From Byssothecium circinans (lineage: Eukaryota > Ascomycota > Dothideomycetes > Pleosporales > Massarinaceae): a stretch of 64,000 nt of DNA. The position numbers were made by a program, and so were the translations under genes. The stretch covers positions 58,357 to 122,356 of the forward strand of contig ML977047.1 of the NCBI GenBank assembly GCA_010015675.1, read 5' to 3'. The notes beneath the pieces are model-generated. The model had not been told where the DNA came from, did not search any database, and was given only the letters and a program-made list of their open reading frames with translations. Below, piece after piece: positions 20,448 to 31,718 of this stretch. Each line of letters starts with the position of its first letter. Position 1 is the first letter of the stretch.

Positions 20448-23400
20448 CTCATGGCCCTCCATCCACTCGCGATGGCCGCAACTCCAACCAAGAAAGATTC
20501 GTTTAGCATAACCGAATCAACATCCTTCAACATGGGACGAGACTCAACCAGGAGGTCCTTGCTTCATCATAGAGTGGGGTATTCACGTCTTTCCCTGTAA
20601 GCCACCAGGTCAGAGCTGAGACTGCCCTCGCGTGTTCACGACGGTGCCTCGTGCATGGTGGATGGGTCAAACGTCGGGAAGCCAACGCTAAGATTGCATC
20701 TTCCAGAAGCGGAAACCAAAGTGCCCGAGCTCTTGAAGAGGCTGCAATCTAGCCACGGGGGCTACATCCCAAATGGCTCGGTAGTGGTCGAAACGCGGGT
20801 CCGTCGTTCGTTCACACAACAGACTTAGAACCAAGCCTACCACCAGGTGTCTCGTGGGGTGGCGACTCTTTTATACATCATCCTGTTAGTCAATTTTCGA
20901 AGCCTCTTCAAGATGTCCTCAAGCTAACCACGAGCTGATGTAGAAACTTGACTTGAATTCCACACTTCAAAGTCAGCTGCAGGTAGTCATTGTTGACGCA
21001 TCAGGATGCATTGGCCTCGTATATACCTAGAAACGATCGTGGATGTGCATCTTGAAATGGCCCCAACAAAGAACCCCAAGGGCATCAATGATAGCCAGAT
21101 GCTATATTTCTAAGAAAAGCCTATCGGCGGCAAGCATCTCCAAGTACTGGGCAAGAGCTCTTGGCGATTAGATGGTGCATCGGCGGTGCACGACTAGTGC
21201 GTGAATTCCCTTCTCAGCCAGTGCGAGTCCATGCCTCGTCCGACAGGCGCTTTCCCTAGATTTCGGTAGACGACTTCGTTCGGTGGTCGAGGCTCTGGGT
21301 GATCTGAACCGAGGCTCTGAATGTTACGTATAAACGAGTGACGCGACGGAGCTAGACGCCATCAGCTCGCTAAATCAATCAAGGGTGGGCAGTCTACCTG
21401 CATGATACGAGTCGAATTGCAGATCTGAAAGTCCGTCTATGCTGCAATCCATGTGGCTCATTCTAATACACGTGGGTGAAGGAATCGCGACATGGGCGTG
21501 GCTTGGACCATATGCGGAGATATATTTTCCGTCTGGTTAATTGCGGCCGCGATGCAGGCTCCAAGCCAGTCCAACTACCCGAAACCAGGTCGAAGGAAAA
21601 TGCTGAAATTTGAACCACTGCGTCGATCACCGTATTTTTTGGTCCTCAAAGAGCCACCTCATGCTTGAAAACTGGCGGCCGGAATCTGGGCACCATGTCA
21701 CTCTTTCTGCCAAGCGAAGCTTTGGTGGCTTATGAATCATCCTTGAAAATCAAACGCCCAAGACAAGCACCTGTTGAATCGTAGCACGTGGTGTCCACGT
21801 ACCGGTAGTTGGTGATGACGCGACGATCCAGTAGGGCGAGGAAGAGTCTTTCGTGAGTCTGCTGCCTGATGCCAGCGGCAAGGTTGACAAGCCGGCAATG
21901 CATCGCGAATAATACGAGATGCTGCGTGCCACACCTGCAGAGCTCGTATGGTCGATATGCCGGCGGCAGCCCTTCGAGTCGAACCAGGTCCTTGGGAGCT
22001 GAACATGCAATGCAGGTCGGCCAGGTGTTGCGAAGAGTATCTCCGAGAAAATGCTATCCCGCACAACCCCGTACGCTATCTCTTCCTATCCAGACTCGCT
22101 GTTAGTGCATGTGGGGGATGATATTAGAAGCGGACAAGTGTATGACTGCGGTCAAGTCGGGGTGTGCCCGGTGTGGTCTGGACAGCATGGGAATACCATC
22201 GCCAAGAGTACCTTTGCCAGATACGACTAGTCTTTGATGCTTAGCGTGCAGTGAAGCTTTTCAGCCGCGCATGGACAAGAAGGCTTGCACTCTCACCAAC
22301 CAGAATCATCCCAGTGCTCTTTTCTAATTATAAACTTTGACATATCTCTGCTCGGCCTATTCGCACCGACGTATTGATTCATCGCTCACCCTCAGGAATC
22401 AGCAAAAGGTCACTGGTTCAAGCATCGGTACTCTGGATGCATCTGCTAGGAAGGGGCCAGACTGCAGTGATTCATGTAAGGTCCATTGTTTGCGATATGT
22501 GTATCTCAACGAAGGAGCTCGCGAGATTCTCAACGCTGACTTAGTGGAGCTAGAGGCAAACGCAGCACCAATCGCACCCGCCACTTCGGCGAAGTCGAAG
22601 GAAGCAATGTTACAGCCTGCGTAGGTAACTTCGAGAACTACTAATAAGAGTGACAATATCTGGTGGTCCTCCAAAGCAATAAAGAAGATGGTTATGGCGC
22701 CCTCAAGACGTTCACTGCTTAGATGCCAAAAAGCAACCACCACAACGTTTCACCGCAGTTCATTAAGAGGATACCAACTGACAGATTTCGACTATGCCGC
22801 CCTATCAGAAAACTCGCCTCCAGCCGAACTGCAACCAATAACCGTGAAGGCTTCAAGCCCAACACATCTTGTGGCGTTCAGACGGGCTTCGCTCAAACTC
22901 GTATGTAGTACGATCCTCACCTGATCCAATAACACAAAATGCTCCAAAGAGGAGTTTACGCGTCGGCGACCAACTCGCCGCTTCGCCCCATGGACGAGCT
23001 CAGTCATAAAGCACATCGTGAACGTCATTCCGCTCCCATGACCAAAAAGACCCAAATTCGCCACTCCTTCGCAGAGAGTATGAGAGCGGTTCAGATTGCG
23101 GGAGCCTCCAGATGCTCGGGAACTTGTGAAACAACTGTATTATGAGATCGCGAAAGATGTATACTAGGAGATCTAGATGGCGGTGGCTTTCGAGCTACTA
23201 ATAATTGACTTGTAATCTACGACTAACGGACCTGTCTAGGCATGCCAGGCTGCTTTTAAGCCCGTCGATTCACACGACAAACTGCAAGCACGATCCGTTC
23301 CGTGACATCAACTCCCGAGAGCAAGCTAAGCACACACATCAAGTATAGACCTTGCCAATGCTTTCACTAACGCATTAATAATTATCAACGCTCGGGAGAA

Positions 23401-23517
23401 TCCAAGCCCAAAGCAGGCCAAATTTTTGGGTAACTAGAATAGTGCTTGAACCAATCTCAGGCCACCGTTGGAGTTGCGGCTATCGCGAGTTGAAGAACTC
23501 GGATAGAGGGCCACGAA

Positions 23518-23549
23518 GGCCAAGTTTGTAGCGGTTATTACTAATATCT
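23518..23549 (-). repeat. Right inverted-repeat core, 32 bp
   Basis: Reverse complement of 20416-20447, with no mismatch over 32 bp. Flanking similarity extends about 50 bp inward, through gagggccacgaaggcc. Confidence 0.9.
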
Positions 23550-23619
23550 ACATGTAGCTTCACACGAGTTTGGTCACGTGGTCGGTTAGGTCGCTCACTA
23601 ATAGTTGTAACTTTTTAAC

Positions 23620-23654
23620 GAAAACCAGCGGCTGAAATCCAGCCGCTGGTTTTC
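23620..23654. repeat. Perfect 15-bp-stem hairpin
   Basis: gaaaaccagcggctg, a 5-base loop (aaatc), and the exact reverse complement cagccgctggttttc. It lies about 50 bp outside the right inverted repeat. A weaker related hairpin with the same gaaaaccagc arm is at 4675-4699, just outside the pogo nest. It could be a small palindromic mobile element or a terminator-like structure. Confidence 0.75.
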
Positions 23655-24559
23655 AACCATTGTAAATAGTCGTTCTAATCACTACTTGATCGTTCTCGCA
23701 AGCTATTTCTCTCCTTCTAACTCTGGAGGTATGAACCGTATGATTTAAAAGTGATAGAAGCAGATTCCGCCCTAGAAAGCATAACCTAGACACCTTGGTT
23801 GGTTGGTTGGTATTGATTTACGTCCTGCAAACTTGGCTGAAGGCCTTTATCTACACAAGCCTCCTATAGGGTATAATAGACGTGCGAAGCAAACGGGGGT
23901 AAAAGCAGTTCTTATAGTGGCTGCCCCCCCTTAAACGGGAGGCCTGTTAATCCCTAATCCCCCTCTATGCAGGGATACAAAGGAAAAGATACATTATTCG
24001 ATTTGAGATCTGGATGGCGCTAAACGTATAATATGAAAGTATCTGTGGCATTCCGCATGTTTTGGTTTCTAGGCGCGATGCGTTCTTCTGGTGTCGGGGC
24101 CGGATTTATCTCGTTCAGGGTGTGGAGGGCGGAGAGTGGGGTTGGTGGGAGTTGTCTGGGTGGAGTGGGACATGTGTATGTGTTGCTGATGAAATGTCGT
24201 GTCTGTATAGCGAGGTCTTTTTCGTAGAACTCTGGACTTTTTGTTCGAGTGAGGAGGCTCTAGCGAGAGGTGGGGGATAGTCGTAGGGGAATACATGCTT
24301 GTCGGAGGACTGAGCCGTTGCTAGTGGCGATCGAAATTACTGGCGCAGTAGCACACTATTATGCTTGCCGGGTGGGCCTGTATGTATTGCTGGGTGTTGG
24401 GTTTTGTTTCGCAGCGACTACTTTAATGGCATCTTGGATAGTCTGCTTGCTGGCTTGTCTCACGAGCATGAAGCTGTCAGGAAATGCGTGTGGAAATTCT
24501 TCCGGAGAAGTCAGTTGTGGCGCATGGATGCTGCACTATTCCGGCACCAGGTCAAAGTC
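23655..24559. other. Intergenic, repeat flank to kinase 3' end
   Basis: About 900 bp without a supported gene. It contains a ttgg tetranucleotide run (four units, 23795-23810), a C8 run near 23924 and G/T-rich sequence. The part near 24560 holds the kinase 3' UTR. Confidence 0.45.
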
Positions 24560-26677
24560 TCAGGCAGAAGGAGGTTCGTAAGCAACATACGGCTCAGGAC
24601 CTTTCGCGCAACATCCCCTTAGCTGAATCGCTTGCATGGAGTCTGCCTCTTCGAAGAACTTCACCATGGCGGTTGCAATGGGCCGTTTTGAGGGGTCGAC
24701 CTGCAGCATGCATAGGATCCGGCATGTCAGCGACGGAGCACTTATCCAGCAGTGGATACCGTGCAGTTTAGTCATAACCCATTCTTCTACTCTATTCAAG
24801 TTGGCGTGGAAGGACTCGTCTTCGCTGTTTCCGCGCCGAAAGTCGGCGAAGTCGTGGGGATGGCGACCACAGAGGACCGTCAGTATCTCAGAGTAGACGC
24901 ACCCTAAGGAAAATATGTCGGCCGAGCGACCGCGGAAGTCGTAATTGTACTGCTCAGGTGCGCAATATTTTGGTGTCCGGGGGGTTGGGCCATCCGTTTG
25001 ACTGAAGCCCTGGGACGCAAACGATCGTGAGAGCCCGAAGTCGGCTAGGTATATCCGCCAGGTGTGTAACACGGGATCTCTACGAACTTTTTTGACCAGT
25101 ATATTTTGTGGTTTGATGTCCATGTGCTTTATTGTATGCTCATGGATATATTCCACAGCCGATGCTAGGCAGCTAAAGCTCGACTTCAAGAAATCTCGAC
25201 TTTCCCGGACCGTGAAGCTATCTGACCAGGGGGCAAGTTCTGCTGTGTTTTCTAGGAAGGTACCAAGATGGCTATCAGCTGCGGGATACATGAGCAGGGC
25301 AAAAGTCCGTCCCTGGAGATAGCTACCCACAAGCTGTACGATATGAGCATGTCGAAGGTTCTGGAGGTGATATACTTCTCTCAGGGCATCTGAGATCGTC
25401 CAGTTCCTTGTGCATCTCATCATCTTTCTGGCCAGTGCAATACGCCGACAAAGCACTCTGTCGACTATCGCGGTACTAGATGCCCCTAAAGATTCTATGG
25501 TTGCTAAGGGAATCTCGTCGTTGGGTTGAAATATAATATGCTGACCTTTTCCGGACCAGTTTAGCTCCTTTTCAAATGGCTGGATGAGCGACTTTTCCTG
25601 GAGCTGAGTTTGATATTCTTGACCAATCTGCATCAGCCGAGATGGCATTGGAGGCACCTCCGGCTCTTCCACGATCGCCTCGCATACTAAAGGGCTATCG
25701 GCAATAGCAAACGGGCTATTATACACGGATTTTGCCGTCATAAATGACGCTGGGCTGTTCGCATCCGTGATCGACGCAGGACTGGGCGCTGTCATGAAAG
25801 ATGCGGGACTATCTGCTACCCTTAAGGACGCAGGACTGTAGGCAGAGACGAACGAAGCAGGTGAGCTGAGGTCCGGCATTGGCGAGAATGAAGTATCTGG
25901 GATGGAGGTGATCGATTTTGGTGGGAACAACGGTGTTTCATCTGACGGTCGCGCCGATTCTGCTGCCCAAGTGGAACGCAGGTATGCATCCAAGGGCTTC
26001 CGTAACTTCGGAGTTCTTATAGTCACGTCGGTATGGGCAAGGTAACAGGTGCTGAGAAGAAGGTTCGCTGCCCCTATTTCCCATCTTGCTTCCGCAACCC
26101 TTTTGTGGAGAAGCTCCAACAGAAGTTCCGGCATTCCAGCCGACGACGCGGGTTCTACGAATTCGCACAGGGTAGCTTTCAAGCTAATGATGCCCTTCGG
26201 TATTGAAAAGAACTTATGCATAGGGGCAGAAACCCCCTTCTGCCATCTACGCACAATTATCATTGCATTGAACTTGTGCCGGTAGCGTATCCCGGCTGTG
26301 AACGAGGGAAAACGGACTTTGATGAAGTCCCCGTTCGGTACGTGCGGTTTCAGAAAATCATTATCGCCAGGCTCCAACTCCGCACGATTGCGATTGTCTG
26401 GTTTTGCAGGAAGTGGAGCAAGCGAGTCTTCAGAGGGATCCTCCAGCGCTTCGCAGTCTGCAGATTCGGAGTCGGTCGCCATCGCGCCTGGCATCTCGAA
26501 ACAATACTTCGGAAAACCCTCAGAGGCAAATACCTTCGTACGATTCAACATTGAAGGTAACTGACCTTCCAATACGGCTGTTGTTGGAGGATGAACTTTG
26601 GGCCGTGTTGCGATTTCGTACTCTACGTCACCCGGTCCCTGTAAAACCGAAGAACTCATCTCATCGTTTGCGCCCAT
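24560..26677 (-). CDS. Fungal-type Ser/Thr protein kinase, repeat-rich N-terminus
   Basis: Intronless; I start at the first in-frame ATG, 26677 (MGANDEMSSSVLQG), giving 705 aa, since the frame upstream has no ATG. The C-terminal half is a protein kinase: a glycine-poor nucleotide loop ESLGASSTAIVDRV, a Lys in IALARKMM, catalytic loop HMDIKPQNIL (HRD changed to HMD, Asp kept), DFGLSRSF and CAPEQY. The middle carries about five variants of an SPASF-MTA/ADS repeat over 60 residues. The N-terminal ~150 residues are disordered-looking, followed by a folded region (DFIKVRFPSFTAGIRYRHKF). The kinase belongs to the lineage-specific fungal expansions often seen in accessory regions. Substrate unknown. 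It lies between a repeat-bounded segment and a transposase fragment. Confidence 0.8.
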   Translation of the reverse strand: MGANDEMSSSVLQGPGDVEYEIATRPKVHPPTTAVLEGQLPSMLNRTKVFASEGFPKYCFEMPGAMATDSESADCEALEDPSEDSLAPLPAKPDNRNRAELEPGDNDFLKPHVPNGDFIKVRFPSFTAGIRYRHKFNAMIIVRRWQKGVSAPMHKFFSIPKGIISLKATLCEFVEPASSAGMPELLLELLHKRVAEARWEIGAANLLLSTCYLAHTDVTIRTPKLRKPLDAYLRSTWAAESARPSDETPLFPPKSITSIPDTSFSPMPDLSSPASFVSAYSPASLRVADSPASFMTAPSPASITDANSPASFMTAKSVYNSPFAIADSPLVCEAIVEEPEVPPMPSRLMQIGQEYQTQLQEKSLIQPFEKELNWSGKGQHIIFQPNDEIPLATIESLGASSTAIVDRVLCRRIALARKMMRCTRNWTISDALREVYHLQNLRHAHIVQLVGSYLQGRTFALLMYPAADSHLGTFLENTAELAPWSDSFTVRESRDFLKSSFSCLASAVEYIHEHTIKHMDIKPQNILVKKVRRDPVLHTWRIYLADFGLSRSFASQGFSQTDGPTPRTPKYCAPEQYNYDFRGRSADIFSLGCVYSEILTVLCGRHPHDFADFRRGNSEDESFHANLNRVEEWVMTKLHGIHCWISAPSLTCRILCMLQVDPSKRPIATAMVKFFEEADSMQAIQLRGCCAKGPEPYVAYEPPSA

Positions 26678-26939
26678 TGGTTCATAACACGGCCAGTATG
26701 TCTCTCTTAGAGGTGCCCCGGGTGTGTGGTTTCCTTGTCGATGGGTGGGAATGACGAGGCTGAAGTCCTGCCGTGGTCCTCTAGCTTGTAACGAGCAACT
26801 TCCGGAGGAGAAGAGAGTAGTGCAGGTGCTGAGATCCCTGGGAGACAGCAGAATCGGCTGTGTTAATGATGTCGAGGGATACGCTCGCTTCAGTATTGTT
26901 CTTGAGAAGGTGACGGTGTCAGGCGCTCGTTGAAGCTGA

Positions 26940-27214
26940 AGCAAGTGCGGTCAGCCTTGTACGGCTAAGAGCATTTTGGCGTGCTATAAACTTAGCGAGG
27001 GCATTGTCTTCCCATAGGTAGATATATTGTTGGCTCTGCGCCTTCTCTTCGATCGACTAGCGTTCGCGGTTACGATGCTGAAGAGTCCAGATGTCGTGCG
27101 AGGCACATCGTGACAATCTGCTAAAGCACGAAACAATTTTGGCACGCCCGGAGGAATACCTAATGCCAGTGCCTGGCTGGCTCTGTCGATGCTCACTTGT
27201 ATCTTCCGGGCCAC
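26940..27214 (-). pseudogene. Transposase N-terminal fragment, frameshifted
   Basis: Minus-strand frame VARKIQVSIDRASQALALG ... CHDVPRTT carries the HTH start of a pogo-type transposase (the VPRTT turn). After a frame change near 27090 the same domain continues as QHRNRERxSIEEKAQSQQY and LWEDNALAKFIA, with one in-frame TAG. Only the first ~90 residues of a transposase are present. It ends next to the 5' side of the kinase gene. Confidence 0.6.
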
Positions 27215-27735
27215 GACAAGAGAACATGTTGCAAAAATAGAGACGGCACGTGGTCATGGACAATTCAGCACCACCGTGCGCCACAGCTAACCTCGGAGCA
27301 TATGGTCGCTCAAGATATACTGCGTCTTGTCAACTCCAACAGGACAAACGGGGTTACCAGCTAGGATACTGAGTCATACTTTATGCGGCCTCCAGATTAG
27401 CATAATAACAATAATAAAGTTTAGTAAGTTAGTGTTACTAAGGAAAAGTGGCCACTTTAATAGTGTGGCCGCTTTGATGGTGCTTTACGTTATTAGTTAG
27501 TATTAAGTGTGAAAGTAGCTTCTTGAATGTATCCTACTCGCTTCTTAAAATGACTCACACGCGGGTCATGCAGAAGGCGCGAGCACCGGGACTTTTAGCT
27601 GAGAGCATTTCTCACTATGCCGTCCTCCAACCACAAGCACAAACTAGAACATGACAATTTCCGTCAAATATCAAGGTAGAATCTCAACTTGCGCCATCAT
27701 GGCCCAACCATTCAGAAGCCTAAAAAATCCATCAG
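27215..27735. other. Intergenic with dispersed-repeat end
   Basis: This 520-bp stretch holds the repeat copy at 27462-27493 and AT-rich flanks (ataataacaataataaagtt). No gene. Confidence 0.45.
27462..27493 (+). repeat. Dispersed repeat end shared with 100-131
   Basis: agtgtggccgctttgatggt then gctttacgttat matches 100-131 with 4 mismatches in 32. Just before it, aaaagtggcc (27444-27453) also matches 212-221. It is a relic of the same repeat family as the left window edge. Confidence 0.7.
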
Positions 27736-28338
27736 TCATTTCCACATCCTCCCAAACCACCTCCTCTTCCTCTCCTTCTCCTTCTCCTTCCCCTTCCCCT
27801 TCCCTCCCCACTCCTCCAAGCTCCCCGTCGCGCCCGCTCCTCTCCCTCCACCTTCCCTACCACCCAGACTACCCCCCTCTCCCCGTGTACTTCCCCCCTC
27901 ATCTCCCTCTCTCCCAGTCCCCCCCTCCACCGTCCCCCTAGTCTCCATCTCCCTCCTCATCCTCCTCCTCCCCCTCACCTCCTCAACAAACCCCCTCCAA
28001 GCCTCCTCACTCACAGGCGTAAACCCAACCCACGAATACTCATCCCGCCACGCCATATACATTCCCTCGACCGCACGCCTCAACTCCGCTTCATGGACAG
28101 GACACAGGATATTACCCAGGGAGTAGTAGTGCGTGGGTTTGAGCGTGAGATGGTGGATGTGTGTGGGTTGAGTGGAGAGGTGCATGGTGCAGGCGCGGGA
28201 GGCGCAGGGGATTGTGGGGTGCGGGTAGGTGTGTGGGTAGGAGAGTGGGGGAGGAGGTGGTGCTGGGGGTGATGGGGCGAAGCGTGTTGTGAGAGGGGGG
28301 AGTGTGGGGAGGGAATGCTGTCGATTGTATCTGTGCAT
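27736..28338 (-). CDS. Hypothetical protein, low-complexity C-terminus
   Basis: 200 aa from the ATG at 28338. The N-terminal ~50 residues are Pro-rich; the middle (residues ~70-115: LKPTHYYSLGNILCPVHEAELRRAV, YMAWRDEYSWVGFTP) looks like a small folded unit. The tail is Gly/Glu/Arg then Lys-rich and ends RRWFGRMWK. The matching plus strand is an extreme C/T tract (27770-27960), so part of the open frame could be chance. I do not recognise a family. Confidence 0.45.
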   Translation of the reverse strand: MHRYNRQHSLPTLPPLTTRFAPSPPAPPPPPLSYPHTYPHPTIPCASRACTMHLSTQPTHIHHLTLKPTHYYSLGNILCPVHEAELRRAVEGMYMAWRDEYSWVGFTPVSEEAWRGFVEEVRGRRRMRREMETRGTVEGGTGREGDEGGSTRGEGGSLGGREGGGRGAGATGSLEEWGGKGKGKEKEKERKRRWFGRMWK

Positions 28339-29483
28339 CTATTTCGTTTTACTGTGATGATATTCTCAGTTTGTGGAAGTGCGTAATAAAAAAAAACATG
28401 CGGACAGTGCTAAGGAAGCCGATACTGACTGGGACACAGGAGAAAAAGAGTTGATGCTTGCTTGTGCACATCACGTCTTCACATCCCATCATCCCATTCA
28501 CGCCTGGAACACAGTGGATTGATGAATCTCCAGCGGGACAGCGAGCTCTCGTTTATTCTATGATTCACCGGTGATCTAGCGAGCACAGCCCTTTCCACTC
28601 CACTTCCTTCATCGCGACCCGACAGCACTCCGATAGTGGTAAAACAACTCACTGTCCGACAGCGCTTTATACCATGTGCTACACTCATCTATCTTCATTT
28701 CACCTCCATGCAAACTATCAGTATTACCATTCTCGACCTCACCGGTCTCCTTGCCGTATCTTCACCTCGTTCAGCATGGTGTGCCTCTGGAACGAGATAG
28801 CGAACGTTGCAACACCGGCGTTAATCCTCTTCTCCCGCAAGTTACTCTTGAGTTGTATGCGTAAAACCTCCTAGCCATACACGTGTCGGGAAATGAGTCT
28901 TGCTCTCTCTACTGTTTCTTCTATTTTCCGAAAACAAAGGAACAACTAGCAAGCCTCAACCCCCCAAGAAGCCACAAAACAAGATCTGATGTGTCGGTTT
29001 CAGATTCCAACGCAAAAGCCCACTCTTCGCAACAGCAAAACGCGACCTCTTCAACATGAAGTAAACCAGCATAAAGCAGAAAACCATGAGCCAAAGAACC
29101 CACACATACTAGTCTCGCTATTCGCTAGCACATCGCGCGCTGTCCCAACAATGACTTGTCACCCCACAACATCAATATCGCCAGCCAACCTCCCCCCCCG
29201 CACAACCGTGAAATCGATGTGCTGCGCTCACTCACATCACGTCCACTGTACCCAAGTCCTTTGTAAGAAACAAAATTGTACTTATCTCATTAATACATCC
29301 CGCTAAACTATATATAACAAACCAAACCTCACAAAGCATCCGCCTCATACCAGTATCACGGCTCACCCCCTCACAAGGCGCTCTACTCTGGACAACGCCG
29401 ACACGCCGCCAGCTCCCGAAATCACTTACACGTGTTGAAAACAGCAAAACATTTGAACCATGGCAAGATTACGTGCGAGACGA
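28339..29483. other. Intergenic between hypothetical gene and FAA 3' end
   Basis: 1.1 kb with no supported gene. Open frames here are short and lack family resemblance. A poly-A run (28388-28397) and AT-rich sequence near 29300 are the only notable compositions. Confidence 0.45.
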
Positions 29484-31718
29484 CTATTTGCCATAGGCCT
29501 TGTCGACACCCTTTCGGTAATGATCCAGGATCTGTTTCCGGTTGAGTTTTTGTGCGGCAGTGGTCATGCCCTAAGGGTTGTTAGTGACGATTCAACATGG
29601 TGTTTGGAGTACTCACGTTGTGGGGCGTCCACTCTTCGTCCGCCATGACGACACCAGCGATGAGCTCAAAACTCGCGAGGCCACCCTTTTGGCCTGCGCT
29701 CTGCAGCTGCTTCAGTACAGCATTGTTGAGCTTGTCGTTGTGCGCCAGCTCCTCAACAGAGTCACCCTTCACACCAATCTCTGACGCGAGCTTCTTGAGC
29801 GCGGGCTCGGCGGGCACGATGATGGCTACAGGCTTCATCTGGTCCTGAGCAGCGTACACGCAGATATTGGCAACGATGGGTGCAGATCGGTAGACAGATT
29901 CCAGCTTCTCGAGCGCAATGTACTCGCCCGCAAGCGTCTTGACCAAGTTCTTTTTACGATCGATGATCCGGAGTTGGCCCTTGTTGTCGAATTCTCCGAT
30001 ATCGCCGGTCTTGAACCAGCCATCGTCGGTGTAGGACTCCTTGGTTTCCTCCTCCATATTAAGGTAGCCGGCCGTGACCCCTCCGCCACGGATCCAAATT
30101 TCACCTTGAGGCGGTTTGTTCGTAGAGAAGTATCCTGCATCGGCAAAGTCGACGAGCTTCACCTCAATGCAACCGGGAGTCTCGCCAAGAGCAGTGTCAG
30201 TCCAGGCCAAGGGGTCCATCAATGCACCCATGGCAGTGGTCTCGGTGAGACCGTAACCGCTGATCATGGGCGTGATGGCTACAGATAGGAAGCTCTGCGT
30301 CTCCTTGGCAATGGGGCCGCCGCCGTTCATACAGATACGGAGGCGTCCTCCGGTCGCATCCTTGACCTTGTTGAACACGATCGAATCAAGTAGACCACTT
30401 CCAGGAAGACCATTGTTTAGCAAGAAGCGCTTGGTAGCCAGGGCACCCCAGAAGACCTTGGTGGTGAGCCCGCCGCCAGCTTCGACTTTGCTTACAATGC
30501 CCTTCTTGACCGTCTCCCAGACCTGTGGGACTCCGACGAGCACCGAAGGTTTAAACTCCCGGATGTCACCCTTGCAATTTCGTACTGACGTGTCCGACAG
30601 GGTTCGAATGGTTCCGTACCCCATGGTTCCACCCCAGAATAGGCAGGCATTTTCGAATACGAGCTCGAGAATGTGTGCAGCGGGGAGGTATGTGAGGAGA
30701 GAGTCGCCTGGGCCAAGATACTGGCCCACAATGACATCAACGCCGGCAACTGCGCGGAGTCAGTAAGGGACATGAGATGGCAAGGGAACAGACGTACTAG
30801 CTGCGATCACATTGCTGTGCTTTATGAGAACACCCTTGGGCGTTCCGGTGGATCCCGAAGTATACATGATGCAGGCAAGATCCTCTGGCTTGGGGGCCAC
30901 TGGCTCGGTCGGGTGCTCTCGGCCCAAGCCCAACAGCTCGTCGAAGCTGATCACCTTGAGATGCGGGTGTGCGTCTGTGAGCTTCTGGATGTCCTCCAAC
31001 TTGGGCGTTTCCTTTGTGCTGTATACAACAACAGAGATATCCTTGGCCTCGTTGAACGGGTTCACCAGCTTGGGTAGCAGATGCGGGTCCGTGAACATGA
31101 TCTTCGCCCTAGTCTGCAGCATCGAGTGCTTGAGACCCTCTTCACCGAGCGTGTCGTAGGCGGTCACGATGGCCATCGACTGAGACCAGGCACCTGCTCA
31201 ATTGTCAGCTCAGGGCAAATAAAATAGGAAAGGGATATCCACGTACCGTGAGCCGACGCCAGCCATTGCATGCTCGTGGCGCCAAATATGTGTATCCGAT
31301 CTTGGGCTGCGAAGCCCAGATGCCTGTACGCGGCCCCCAAATCCAGGCATATCTTCTCGAACTCGGTGAAGCTCTTATACTCGTAAGGGCTGAGCTCAAA
31401 GTACTGCCACTTCTTGTCGACCTCCTGCTCCTTGCCGTCGACCATCTTCTTGATCTTCTTCGTCTCCTCGTGTATGTCGACGACCTTGCGGGAGCCCACG
31501 GCCTTTGCGTTTCCGAACTTGGCCGAGGAATACCGCAGCACATCGTAGAGGGTTGTGACGTCGCTGGAGGGGGTCAGTCGCAGCGCGTCTTTCACCTTGA
31601 CATTCCGCCGCGGTATCGTCTCGCCATCGACCTTCTGAACGCCTGGGGCTTCAACAGTTACTGGGCCCGCTACCGAGGATTTCGCCTGCGGCATGAGCTT
31701 CTTGAGGTTCTGCGGCAT
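29484..31718 (-). CDS. FAA1: Long-chain acyl-CoA synthetase (FAA family)
   Basis: Activates long-chain fatty acids to acyl-CoA for lipid synthesis, beta-oxidation and uptake. Exons 31718-31247, 31193-30798, 30749-29617 and 29570-29484, with introns of 46-53 bp, give 695 aa, the size of yeast Faa1/Faa4. The start is the ATG at 31718 (MPQNLKKLMPQ); the frame above it begins with GTG. Motifs: AMP-binding YTSGSTGTPKGV, ISGYGLTETTAMG, DGWFKTGDIGEFD and the FACS signature IDRKKNLVKTLAGEYIALEKLE. The last exon ends HYRKGVDKAYGK. There is no signal peptide. It is head to head with the RKM5-type gene. Which Faa paralogue it is cannot be told from sequence alone. Confidence 0.93.

Larger units (their letters stand above)
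20405..23571. mobile_element. 3.2-kb segment bounded by long inverted repeats
   Basis: The left end (about 20405-20488) and right end (about 23472-23571) are inverted copies of each other. They share a perfect 32-bp core and further matching blocks (cgtgtgaagc outside, actcgcgat and ccgcaactccaac inside), broken by two short indels. Substitutions between the arms are transitions (C/T, A/G), as RIP gives. The interior has no recognisable transposase; open frames at 21740-22070 and 22340-23065 show no family match. It may be a non-autonomous or decayed DNA transposon. Boundaries are approximate and no target duplication is certain. Confidence 0.5.

Noticed and set aside
21737..22066. Overlapping 104-109-aa frames inside the inverted-repeat segment
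   Set aside because: No motif or family resemblance; both are about the length expected by chance and their frames overlap on one strand.
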